A DNA stretch of 8,424 nucleotides from an uncultured bacterium (GCA_945871045.1 CAMBUC010000082.1:1-8424); one strand, 5' to 3'; shown: positions 1 to 5,453, numbered from the stretch's first letter. Numbers and translations: made by a program. Notes: generated from the sequence alone by a model not told the origin.

Positions 1-450
1 AGTTATTTTTCCAAGCGGAAAAGCCCGCCACAAGGGAAGCGTCCGGCTTCTGCATCTATTGGAACATTTGTAATGTTGTTTAATACCTTGCTATATATTA
101 TATGCGGCATAGCTATTCAAAGCTGGATTTTACCACTGTATTCTATAGTTACATATTATGTTGGATCAAGAACTGTTGATTTTATCACTGAAGGGTTTGA
201 TAGAGCAAAATGTGCGATGATTGTTACAGTAAAAGCTAATGAAATATCAAATGCCCTGTCCGAGAACTTTGATTCTAGCGGGACCATAGTAAAAGCAGTT
301 GGGGGATACTCAAAGAAAGATAAAGAAATCATTTATTTCATAGTAAATCGCTTTCAGATTAATAAGCTAAAAAATATAGTGCATGATATAGATGAAAGTG
401 CGTTCATTTCACTGCAGGAAGTGGCGGATATAATTAGAAAGAAGGAGTGA
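1..450 (+). CDS. YitT-family membrane protein, C-terminal part (5' end outside window)
   Basis: The frame is open from base 1 and ends at TGA 448-450, so the gene probably starts upstream. The ATG at 73 has no convincing ribosome binding site. The visible protein has hydrophobic segments (around MLFNTLLYIICGIA and LPLYSIVTYYVG), then VDFITEGFDRAK, and then a soluble domain of about 85 residues with the GGYSKKDKEIIYFIVNR and FISLQEVADII stretches. This order (last membrane helices, the short 'F..EGFD.AK' junction, a DUF2179-type cytoplasmic domain) is the C-terminal architecture of YitT proteins, whose function is not settled. A short Pro/Ser/Lys-rich segment (KSPPQGKRPASAS) just before SIGTF is unlike the tight loop I expect there. 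It could be a lineage insertion or a rearranged junction. The family call is from pattern recognition of the C-terminal domain and is fairly secure. Confidence 0.75.
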   Translation, partial: SYFSKRKSPPQGKRPASASIGTFVMLFNTLLYIICGIAIQSWILPLYSIVTYYVGSRTVDFITEGFDRAKCAMIVTVKANEISNALSENFDSSGTIVKAVGGYSKKDKEIIYFIVNRFQINKLKNIVHDIDESAFISLQEVADIIRKKE

Positions 451-500
451 TTTTTAGAAAAGTATATCGCGTCGGTTTCAATCCAAAGATTCCTGCATAA

Positions 501-818
501 ATCAATCCATCCCCGGGAGTCGGGCAGGGGATGGGGTCGGAATGGTACCATAATAAAAATCTTCAGTATAGCACTTCAGTGTCAGTGGCGTTACCTGTTT
601 CTGTAAGGACGGCTTATATGGACGATCTGCTGAGTCTCTTTGAAACCAATGACATTCCATGGTCATTGTATACTGGCAATATGGGAACCTATGGTCCCAT
701 ACACAAATGCTATACCGATTCTTATAATGCACCACCAAACATGGATGATTTTCGTTTGTACGAAAATTATGCAGTTGATGTCACGCTGCTAGAAGTATTA
801 GAAAAATATATGCAGTAA
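501..818 (+). pseudogene. Probable C-terminal remnant of a glycoside hydrolase (GH5/cellulase-like)
   Basis: The frame is open from 501 (after TAA 498-500) to TAA 816-818. The first ATG is at 531, with a G-rich run directly against it rather than a spaced ribosome binding site. The peptide contains VRTAYMDDLLSLFETNDIPW followed by SLYTGNMG and ends with a helix-like VTLLEVLEKYMQ. A run of the type R..Y..D....F....I.W is what the last alpha/beta barrel strand of GH5-type cellulases looks like (the 'illuminated by an aromatic' substrate floor). No catalytic glutamate motif or signal peptide is present, and about 95 residues is far too short for a barrel. I infer a decayed 3' fragment lying between two unrelated genes. 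The alternative is a small unrelated protein, so the family call is tentative. Confidence 0.35.
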
Positions 819-895
819 TGATATCCTAAAGTGGAGCACAGAGGCGAAAACGTCAAATGGGTCTGTGCCAGGTGTTATCTCCCTCGTGCCAACCA

Positions 896-1387
896 TCAGA
901 ACTTGCTTTTATCTAATTTGCCGGAGGCAATGGTTTGATCAACCCACAGATTTAGGGAATCAATCGCCAGAGCCATTTTTTCCAGCTGATCTTTAATTTT
1001 CAAAAAATCCGGGAGTTCATCTTCGGAAAGTTCACCATCTACTGTGATTTCGATGAGGCGTTCTTTTTCATGAGTGAGTTTATTGAGTGTGGCCAGCATT
1101 TCCAGTGTGATCTGGGAAAGATCTTTTACTTTAATCTCTGGTACATATTCGATGCCGATGGGACATTCGTGAGAACAGAAATAATTGCATAAAGCTGGAT
1201 TTTTATAGCAGTCTGCCATGGCAAGCACTTCTTCCGGATGAGGTAATGACTTCTCATTTTCTATTTTTTCAATGCGGTCAGCGGAGATAAAACCAAGTTT
1301 TTCTGCGGCAGCATCACGCGTATATTCCATTGATTCACGGCTCGTTTGATAGATATTCTTATTTTCTTTTGTAGATTTTCTTCCCAT
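896..1387 (-). CDS. XRE-type helix-turn-helix regulator with four-cysteine cluster (163 aa)
   Basis: The start ATG (1385-1387 on the minus strand) is preceded by TGAGGA at 6 nt. Residues about 15-60 look like a Cro/C1 helix-turn-helix: SRESMEYTRDAAAEKLG, then the characteristic ADRIEKIENEKSLPHPEEVLAMADCY, which carries the conserved 'I..IE......P..V..MA..Y' pattern. Directly after it come Cys60, Cys67, Cys71 and Cys75 (ALCNYFCSHECPIG), which could bind zinc or an iron-sulphur cluster or act as a redox switch; this is inference. The C-terminal 85 residues are helical and charged (TLEMLATLNKLTHEKERLIE, LPDFLKIKDQLEKMALAIDSL), suggesting a dimerisation helix bundle. The gene is divergent from the small-protein operon starting at 1607 and is the obvious candidate to regulate it and itself. 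Confidence 0.8.
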   Translation of the reverse strand: MGRKSTKENKNIYQTSRESMEYTRDAAAEKLGFISADRIEKIENEKSLPHPEEVLAMADCYKNPALCNYFCSHECPIGIEYVPEIKVKDLSQITLEMLATLNKLTHEKERLIEITVDGELSEDELPDFLKIKDQLEKMALAIDSLNLWVDQTIASGKLDKSKF

Positions 1388-1429
1388 TGTTTTTCCTCAT
1401 AAGATGTTTTGATTCATGTGTATATAAAC

Positions 1430-1435
1430 ATTATA
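1430..1435 (-). promoter_or_regulatory. -10 element for the XRE regulator gene
   Basis: Reading the minus strand, a perfect TATAAT lies here, giving a 5' leader of about 35 nt before the XRE start at 1387. No good TTGACA is found at 16-18 bp (the best is TTTCTT at 1453-1458), so the promoter may be weak or need help from a regulator. Confidence 0.4.
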
Positions 1436-1488
1436 TCTGATAATGAATGGAAAAGAAATGTCTGTTTTTGGGAGATATCCGTTGTAGT

Positions 1489-1515
1489 TTTCGTTATCGT
1501 GTAGAGATAGCGAAA
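1489..1515. promoter_or_regulatory. Inverted repeat, candidate operator between divergent genes
   Basis: The arms TTTCGTTATC (1489-1498) and GATAGCGAAA (1506-1515) are complementary at 9 of 10 positions, with the tenth a G-T pair, around a 7-nt spacer GTGTAGA. The dyad lies about 50 bp upstream of the rightward -10 and about 55 bp upstream of the leftward -10. It is therefore placed to bind a dimeric regulator acting on both genes, most simply the XRE protein. No T-run follows, so it is not a terminator. The role is inferred. Confidence 0.45.
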
Positions 1516-1544
1516 TAAACCCTGTTATTTCTGAAAATGTGCCA

Positions 1545-1573
1545 TTTATTTTTACAGATACCAACCTTATAAT
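1545..1573 (+). promoter_or_regulatory. Promoter of the small-protein operon
   Basis: There is a perfect -10 TATAAT at 1568-1573 and a weak -35 TTTATT at 1545-1550, spaced 17 bp. Transcription would start near 1580, leaving about 27 nt before the first ATG at 1607. The poor -35 fits a promoter that depends on an activator. Confidence 0.5.
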
Positions 1574-1606
1574 GAGAATAACAACTGAGCCAAAGGGGGA
1601 AACATA

Positions 1607-1753
1607 ATGACAATAGAAGAAAGAATCAGAGCGTGTCTACTCCTTAAAAAAATATGTGAGCAGAAGGAATACAGTGAAAGGCTTGGTTTAGAAAACAGAT
1701 CAAGATTTCATGGAAAAATCATAGAAGAAAGTGAGGAACAAAAAAGATGTTAA
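1607..1753 (+). CDS. Small conserved-looking hypothetical protein (48 aa)
   Basis: ATG 1607 is preceded by a strong ribosome binding site (AAAGGGGGA, 7 nt spacing) and the frame ends at TAA 1751-1753. The protein starts MTIEERIRACLLLKKICEQKEYSERLG and ends in a charged tail (GKIIEESEEQKRC). It has no membrane segment or signal and is mostly a basic-acidic helix, with cysteines at positions 10, 17 and 48. Its stop overlaps the start of the next gene by 7 nt (ATGTTAA), which strongly suggests that both are translated and coupled. I do not recognise a named family, although the 'IEERIRAC..' opening is the kind of short protein often seen next to small membrane proteins in Lachnospiraceae. Proteins this short are commonly skipped by gene callers. 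Function unknown. Confidence 0.65.
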   Translation: MTIEERIRACLLLKKICEQKEYSERLGLENRSRFHGKIIEESEEQKRC

Positions 1754-1962
1754 CAGTATTATTTATGATCATGATGCTTGTAGTATTTGGAAAGTTATTT
1801 GGATTTGCACTGAGAGCAACCTGGGGGATAACAAAAATCATTTTCTCCATTGTGTTGCTTCCACTATTTTTAGTAGCAATGGTATTTATGGGACTCATAT
1901 GGATCGCATTTCCTGTTCTTTTGATCGTTGGAATCGTAACGTTCTTTGCATGTAGAAGTTGA
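1747..1962 (+). CDS. Small integral membrane protein (71 aa)
   Basis: ATG 1747 lies inside the end of the 48-aa gene (7-nt overlap), so translation is probably coupled. GTGAGG at 1730-1735, about 11 nt upstream, could serve as a ribosome binding site. The protein is nearly all hydrophobic, with about three helices: residues 1-22 (MLTVLFMIMMLVVFGKLFGFAL), about 27-48 (GITKIIFSIVLLPLFLVAMVF) and about 49-68 (MGLIWIAFPVLLIVGIVTFF). Charged residues are very few (K16, R23, K30, R70). It has no enzymatic motif. By context it is the membrane partner of the flanking small proteins, possibly an envelope-stress or anchoring component, but that is inference. A second open frame across the same bases (1731-1955) is a shadow. 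Confidence 0.7.
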   Translation: MLTVLFMIMMLVVFGKLFGFALRATWGITKIIFSIVLLPLFLVAMVFMGLIWIAFPVLLIVGIVTFFACRS

Positions 1963-2062
1963 GAAATTAATAAAATTTTATAATATCGTAACTTGTTTAG
2001 AAGAAGTTAAAGAGCAATGGCGAAGATCTGAAAAATTTGGAAAATGGAGAATAGTCTTATGA
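1946..2062 (+). CDS. Possible small ORF coupled to the downstream gene (38 codons)
   Basis: In the +1 frame relative to the membrane protein, a stretch starting at TTG 1946 is open until TGA 2060-2062. It encodes a charged, helix-like peptide (LIKFYNIVTCLEEVKEQW, then RRSEKFGKWRIVL). Its stop overlaps the preferred start of the 141-aa protein as ATGA (2059-2062), the arrangement used for translational coupling. The only conventional start codon is the TTG, which lacks a clear ribosome binding site, so it could also be reached by a frameshift from the 71-aa gene or be fortuitous. An open run of this length is not rare by chance. The peptide composition and the ATGA junction are what make it worth listing. 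Confidence 0.3.
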   Translation: MHVEVEKLIKFYNIVTCLEEVKEQWRRSEKFGKWRIVL

Positions 2063-2484
2063 CGGATATCGTAAATGACAGAAAAGAGATTAATGAGGCG
2101 ATTGTTGCGGGAGACATGGCATTAAACAGTCTTTACGCTGCGCAGGAAAAATTAAATAGTGCCAGTAACTGGGGAATCGCGGATTTGTTCGGAGGCGGTT
2201 TGATTATCAATATGATCAAGCATAACAAGATGGATGAGGCCTCCCGATGTATGGAAAATGCAAAATATAATTTAAAGAAGTTTCAAAAGGAATTAAGTGA
2301 CATCAATCTTTCTTTGGATCTTCGCATGGAGGTTGGAGGCTTCTTATCCTTTGCAGATTTCTTTTTTGACGGACTTGTGGCAGATTATCTGGTGCAGTCG
2401 AAGATCGAGGATGCCAAGAGACAGGTCGCAGATGCGATCAATATGATTTCCGACATTCTGCGTACACTCAGGGCTTCGGTGTAA
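2059..2484 (+). CDS. Hypothetical protein with two repeated halves (141 aa)
   Basis: I prefer ATG 2059 because GGAG lies 9 nt upstream (2046-2049). The earlier ATG 2044, which would add MENSL, has only a weak GGA. The protein opens with an acidic helix (MTDIVNDRKEINEAIVAGD) and then shows an internal duplication. Residues 37-79 (NWGIADLFGGGLIINMIKHN, then KMDEA) align with 95-137 (FLSFADFFFDGLVADYLVQS, then KIEDA) at 10 identities in 43, with most other positions conservative. Each unit is a glycine-containing hydrophobic hairpin followed by an amphipathic helix. This looks like a membrane-associating or oligomerising module. There is no catalytic motif and I cannot name the family. It sits in the small-protein operon about 100 nt after the 71-aa membrane protein, and 9 nt before the broken methyltransferase gene. 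Confidence 0.7.
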   Translation: MTDIVNDRKEINEAIVAGDMALNSLYAAQEKLNSASNWGIADLFGGGLIINMIKHNKMDEASRCMENAKYNLKKFQKELSDINLSLDLRMEVGGFLSFADFFFDGLVADYLVQSKIEDAKRQVADAINMISDILRTLRASV

Positions 2485-2493
2485 GGGGGACTT

Positions 2494-3120
2494 ATGAATA
2501 ACGTAAATAAGACATTATATATTCCGCTGTATGGGAAAGCCTATGTAAGTCAAAAGGGAGTCATTCTCCATGATGAAAAGGCGAAGGAAATATGGGACGC
2601 TGAAGGGTTTGAACTTAAGGGAAAGGCAAGATCAAAGTGGCTTGCATATAATATGGGAATGCGGTCAGCGGTATTTGATTAGTGGTTGAAAAAGCAGATG
2701 TATCTTGATAAAAGTGCTGTAATCGTCCACATTGGATGTGGAATGGACAGCAGAGTTCTTCGGGTAGGAACCGGGAAGCATACCTGGTATGATATCGATT
2801 TTCCGGATGTGATTCGTGAGAGAAAAAGATATTATGAGGGATCCGACGAATATCATATGATCGAGTCCGATGCCAGAAATAATGACTGGATTGACAGTCT
2901 ACCAAAAAATAAAAACGCGATCATTGTGATGGAAGGTGTGAGCATGTATTTCCAGACAGAGGAACTCACGCAATTATTGAAGCATTTGACCAGACATTTT
3001 GAACAGGTGACTATTTTGATGGATTGCTATACTGTTTTTGCTGCGAAGGCATCAAAATATAAAAATCCGGTAAATGATGTCGGCAGAAGTACAATGAAAA
3101 ACAATAACTTGACAAAATAG
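2494..3120 (+). pseudogene. LCMT/PPM1-type SAM methyltransferase, broken by a TAG and truncated at the 3' end
   Basis: ATG 2494 has a good ribosome binding site (AAGGGGGA). The frame reads through LYIPLYGKAYVSQKG and WLAYNMGMRSAVFD, meets TAG at 2680-2682, and continues in the same frame with WLKKQM. Next come the SAM-binding motif VIVHIGCGMDSR (codons 76-87), the family signature WYDIDFPDVIRERKRYY and IIVMEGVSMYF. This is the leucine carboxyl methyltransferase (PF04072) family of small-molecule or protein O-methyltransferases. After KYKNPVNDVG the resemblance stops: the last 11 residues (RSTMKNNNLTK) are encoded by DNA that includes the -35 of the next gene. Roughly 60-70 C-terminal residues expected in relatives are missing. 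The single stop could arise from CAG or GAG by one change. Restarting at TTG 2686 is unlikely because no ribosome binding site precedes it. It was probably once the last gene of the small-protein operon. Confidence 0.8.
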
Positions 3121-3137
3121 GTCGAACACGTTAGACT
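3109..3137 (+). promoter_or_regulatory. Promoter of the blaI-like/M56 operon
   Basis: A perfect -35 TTGACA (3109-3114), 17 bp, then TAGACT (3132-3137; 4 of 6 to TATAAT). The expected start is near 3144, leaving a leader of about 95 nt. The -35 lies inside the last codons of the truncated methyltransferase frame, which supports the view that the frame's end is not native. Confidence 0.6.
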
Positions 3138-3188
3138 AAATAAAAGGTTTAACATGTTCGACCTACTTTTAAATTGCAAAATAGGTCG
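3113..3188 (+). repeat. 12-bp direct repeat in the blaI leader
   Basis: CAAAATAGGTCG occurs at 3113-3124 and again at 3177-3188, 64 bp apart, both preceded by TTG. The second copy (TAGGTCGGAGCATTTAC) resembles a degenerate third operator. It suggests a local duplication of the promoter/operator segment, or three repressor sites. Confidence 0.5.
3118..3165. promoter_or_regulatory. Operator pair (long inverted repeat) for the BlaI-type repressor
   Basis: TAGGTCGAACACGTTAG (3118-3134) and TTAACATGTTCGACCTA (3149-3165) are inverted copies, with 15 of 17 Watson-Crick pairs plus one G-T. Each arm is itself a partial dyad around AACAYGTT: GTCGAACACGTTAGAC at 3121-3136 (12 of 16 symmetric) and the AACATGTT palindrome at 3151-3158. 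The first lies between -35 and -10, the second just after the expected transcription start. This is the classical arrangement for repression by a BlaI/MecI dimer, so autoregulation is inferred. The left arm precedes the start site, so an RNA hairpin is unlikely. Confidence 0.6.
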
Positions 3189-3239
3189 GAGCATTTACTG
3201 CTAAACTGTGAATGAAAGGAATCGTTGAGGAAGGTAATT

Positions 3240-3602
3240 ATGAATACACCAAAAGTATTTGAGAGCGAATATCGGTTTTGTCTGATCTTATGGGAACATG
3301 AGCCTGTGAAAAGCACAGAGCTTGTGAAATTGTGTTACGAGGAATTGGGCTGGAAGAAAGCGACCACCTACACGGTCATCAAGCGTCTATCAGAGCGGGG
3401 TGTGATAAAAAGCGAGGATGCGGTAGTGACCTCTTTGGTCTCAAAGGAGGATGTTCAGGCATCAGAGATCGATGAGTTAGTGGAGAAGACTTTTGAGGGA
3501 TCTTTGCCTGCTTTTATTGCAGCATTTACGAAACACAAGAGGCTGTCGGCAGAGGAAATTTCAGAGCTTCGTAGGTTGATTGATTCATTTGAGGAGGAAT
3601 GA
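3240..3602 (+). CDS. BlaI/MecI-family transcriptional repressor (120 aa)
   Basis: ATG 3240 has an AGGAAGG ribosome binding site 5 nt upstream; the in-frame TTG 3225 would overlap that site and is rejected. Residues 7-60 form the winged helix: FESEYRFCLILWEHEPVKSTELV, then the recognition helix WKKATTYTVIKRLSERGVI. The hydrophobic C-terminal part (IDELVEKTFEGSLPAFIAAF) corresponds to the dimerisation helices of BlaI. At 120 aa it has the usual length. BlaI proteins bind dyads near their own promoter as dimers and are inactivated by proteolysis when the partner M56 membrane protein senses a signal. Its TGA (3600-3602) overlaps an ATG (ATGA), and the partner's preferred start is at 3605, so the two are co-transcribed and coupled. 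The two dyads at 3118-3165 are the likely targets. Confidence 0.9.
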   Translation: MNTPKVFESEYRFCLILWEHEPVKSTELVKLCYEELGWKKATTYTVIKRLSERGVIKSEDAVVTSLVSKEDVQASEIDELVEKTFEGSLPAFIAAFTKHKRLSAEEISELRRLIDSFEEE

Positions 3603-3604
3603 AG

Positions 3605-5218
3605 ATGACAGATGTATTTATAAAGATATTGAATATGGGAATGACTGCGAGTTATCTGATTCTGGTGGTAATAGTATTAAGGTTTTTATTGTATAAAGTT
3701 CCAAAATGGATTCGTATGATCCTTTGGGGATTGGTTGGTATCAGGTTGATAGTTCCAATTTCTATCGAGAGTGTGTTTAGTTTTCTACCTGCTAAAGATC
3801 CTATTGGCATCGGAGGAACAACAAATACAGTTTTCGGGGGAATGAGTGGTACATTCACAGGATTTTCTGGTTTTGGTAAAGTTACGGGAGCAGTATCACA
3901 AAATGTAGTCGATAACAATATGACAGATATGGTGGTCGGTTCTGTGCAGAACGGGGGAATGTCGATCACAACTGTTTTGGCAATGATATGGATTGCCGGA
4001 TTTACATTCATGCTTGTGTACTGCATAGTATCTTATGTGAAATTAAAGAAGCGTCTCTATGATGCAGTTCTTTATCAGAGTGGAAAGACAACAATTTTCC
4101 AGAGCGACAAGGTGGCATCCCCCTTTGTGTTAGGTTTTTTGAAACCACATATTTATATGCCTTTTCATTTAGAGGTTGAAGATATGGATTATGTCATTGC
4201 TCACGAAAAAGCGCATATTGCCAGAGGTGACCATTGGATCAAGATGATTGGCTTTGTGATCCTTGCGGTGTACTGGTTTCATCCTCTGGTTTGGATCTCT
4301 TATCTTCTAATGTGTCGTGATATTGAGTTCGCCTGTGATGAAAAGGTAATCAAAGAGATGGACATGAAAAGTAAAAAAGCATATGCCCAGACGCTGGTGA
4401 AGTGCAGTGTTCCATATCGAAGGATTTGCGCATGTCCTCTGGCTTTTGGAGAGGTTGGTGTAAAAAGGCGTATTATGAATGTGCTGCATTATAAAAAGCC
4501 TGCCTTTTGGATCATCCTTGTGTCACTTGTACTTTGTGGTGTTGTAGCGGTTGGTTTTCTGACGGATCCGAAGAAGCAGGGTGTAACCGAAGACAACATT
4601 TTGCCTGAGCAGTCAGAAAGACCAGAAGAACAGGGAAAGACAGAATTGGAGAAGGAAATGCAGGAGATGGGAGAACTGGAAAAGGCAGAAGAAACCCTTC
4701 AGAATCATACATCAGATTCGCAGCAAGTGAAAGTAAAAGGACTATCTTCTCCGCCTACGATGACTTTACAGGACAGCTTATCCAGTACGATGAATTACTA
4801 TTATGTAACTAGCGGCACTTATAGTTGGAATTATCGAGCTGAAAATCCGGAGGAGATGAGAAGTGTAGAAGCCAGTGGTCCGTTTCCTACCATTGCAGTA
4901 AAGGGACAGAAAGAAAACTGGTTGAAGCTGGTGGATTATCATGGCATCGACTTTGCATCTTATCTTGCCGGCTTTGAGGTAGATCCTGATCGTATTTCCA
5001 TAAAGGAATATGATCTACTGGATCTTGGAAATATGGAACCAAAGGTGTTATCAGAGTATACAATGGAGGAGGTCTATTTTCTGGAATTGAGACCTCGTCG
5101 AATTTATGAAGTGACAGCAGAATGGGATGAGGAGCATCTGGAATCCAACGGTTTCTATGGCAGTGCGATCTACATTTTTGCAACAGACAATGAGGAGAGT
5201 GGGGAAATTGGACAGTGA
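3605..5218 (+). CDS. M56-family (BlaR1-like) membrane metallopeptidase/sensor (537 aa)
   Basis: ATG 3605 is chosen because AGGAGG (3592-3597) sits 7 nt upstream; ATG 3599 has a 1-nt spacing. Numbered from 3605, membrane helices lie at about 14-31, 37-53 and 121-145. The zinc-protease motif HEKAH is at 200-204, followed by a hydrophobic segment FVILAVYWFHPLVWISYLL and by RDIEFACDEKV, whose Glu241 is the likely third zinc ligand. A last helix PAFWIILVSLVLCGVVAVGF (about 299-318) puts the C-terminus outside the cell. After an acidic, Gln/Glu-rich linker (about 322-378) comes a domain of about 160 residues (TMTLQDSLSSTMNYYYVTSG, later YDLLDLGNMEPKVLSEYTME). No penicillin-binding SxxK/SxN/KTG set is seen, unlike BlaR1. 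It probably senses an envelope signal and triggers BlaI cleavage; the ligand is unknown. Confidence 0.88.
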   Translation: MTDVFIKILNMGMTASYLILVVIVLRFLLYKVPKWIRMILWGLVGIRLIVPISIESVFSFLPAKDPIGIGGTTNTVFGGMSGTFTGFSGFGKVTGAVSQNVVDNNMTDMVVGSVQNGGMSITTVLAMIWIAGFTFMLVYCIVSYVKLKKRLYDAVLYQSGKTTIFQSDKVASPFVLGFLKPHIYMPFHLEVEDMDYVIAHEKAHIARGDHWIKMIGFVILAVYWFHPLVWISYLLMCRDIEFACDEKVIKEMDMKSKKAYAQTLVKCSVPYRRICACPLAFGEVGVKRRIMNVLHYKKPAFWIILVSLVLCGVVAVGFLTDPKKQGVTEDNILPEQSERPEEQGKTELEKEMQEMGELEKAEETLQNHTSDSQQVKVKGLSSPPTMTLQDSLSSTMNYYYVTSGTYSWNYRAENPEEMRSVEASGPFPTIAVKGQKENWLKLVDYHGIDFASYLAGFEVDPDRISIKEYDLLDLGNMEPKVLSEYTMEEVYFLELRPRRIYEVTAEWDEEHLESNGFYGSAIYIFATDNEESGEIGQ

Positions 5219-5275
5219 CAGTAATTGGGAGATTGCATATTTGTTTGTAGTATTCAATGAATTTGTTGATGAGCC

Positions 5276-5304
5276 TTGACAGAGGAAAATGGATGATATA
5301 AAAT
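5276..5304 (+). promoter_or_regulatory. Strong sigma-A-type promoter
   Basis: TTGACA (5276-5281), a 17-bp spacer, then TAAAAT (5299-5304). This is one of the best promoters in the window, yet only an 8-codon frame and a terminator follow within 110 nt. The last T of the -10 is the first base of the operator at 5304-5321. Confidence 0.65.
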
Positions 5305-5321
5305 GCGAGTAATCACTTGCA
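5304..5321. promoter_or_regulatory. Operator copy 1 (TGCGAGT-N4-ACTTGCA)
   Basis: TGCGAGTAATCACTTGCA is a 7-bp dyad around a 4-nt spacer with one mismatch. It covers the end of the -10 and the transcription start, an ideal repressor position. It matches the copy at 5421-5438. The 18-bp symmetric form fits a MarR- or TetR-like dimer; no such gene is in the window, so the regulator would act from elsewhere. Confidence 0.6.
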
Positions 5322-5345
5322 TACGGACACGGAAGGATATATAAC

Positions 5346-5372
5346 ATGAGGAGAGATCGGATGCTTTCGTAA
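5346..5372 (+). CDS. Possible 8-codon leader peptide
   Basis: GGAAGG (5331-5336) lies 9 nt before ATG 5346, which opens the frame MRRDRMLS and stops at TAA 5370-5372. The frame sits between a strong promoter and a terminator hairpin 11 nt downstream. That layout resembles attenuation leaders in which ribosome stalling decides whether the terminator forms. It could equally be the stub of a deleted gene that kept its ribosome binding site and first codons. Confidence 0.35.
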   Translation: MRRDRMLS

Positions 5373-5383
5373 CGCTCGCACAT

Positions 5384-5410
5384 AAAAAATGCGCAATCGC
5401 GCATTTTTTT
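5384..5410 (+). terminator. Rho-independent terminator, usable on both strands
   Basis: The stem AAAAAATGCGC (5384-5394) pairs perfectly with GCGCATTTTTT (5399-5409) around the loop AATC, and a T-run closes it; the A-run gives the same on the other strand. It would end transcripts from the promoter at 5276-5304 after about 100 nt. Confidence 0.8.
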
Positions 5411-5415
5411 ATAAC

Positions 5416-5438
5416 TATGATGCAAGTGAATACTTGCA
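5416..5438 (+). promoter_or_regulatory. Operator copy 2 with overlapping -10 (TGCAAGT-N4-ACTTGCA)
   Basis: TGCAAGTGAATACTTGCA (5421-5438) is a perfect 7-bp dyad with a 4-nt spacer. TATGAT (5416-5421) shares its last T with the dyad, exactly as the -10 does at copy 1. No good -35 exists at 16-18 bp, because that position falls inside the terminator stem. Copy 2 may be a second promoter/operator unit whose -35 was lost. Confidence 0.55.
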
Positions 5439-5453
5439 AAGAAAGGAGAGAAA

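Noticed and set aside
836..868. GCACAGA/TCTGTGC stem as a terminator of the XRE gene
   Set aside because: The stem is only 7 bp with a 19-nt loop and neither strand has a T-run after it.
2680..2682. TAG as a recoded pyrrolysine or readthrough codon
   Set aside because: Family members have an ordinary residue here, no recoding element is visible, and the gene is also truncated, so decay is simpler.
3118..3165. Long inverted repeat as a transcription terminator for the methyltransferase
   Set aside because: There is no proper T-run, and its position across -35, -10 and start site fits operators much better.
3652..4026. 124-aa minus-strand frame inside the M56 gene, and similar antisense frames at 5051-5425, 5752-6156 and 7381-7695
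   Set aside because: They are shadows of the strong plus-strand coding, low in complexity or Cys/Ser-rich, without start signals.
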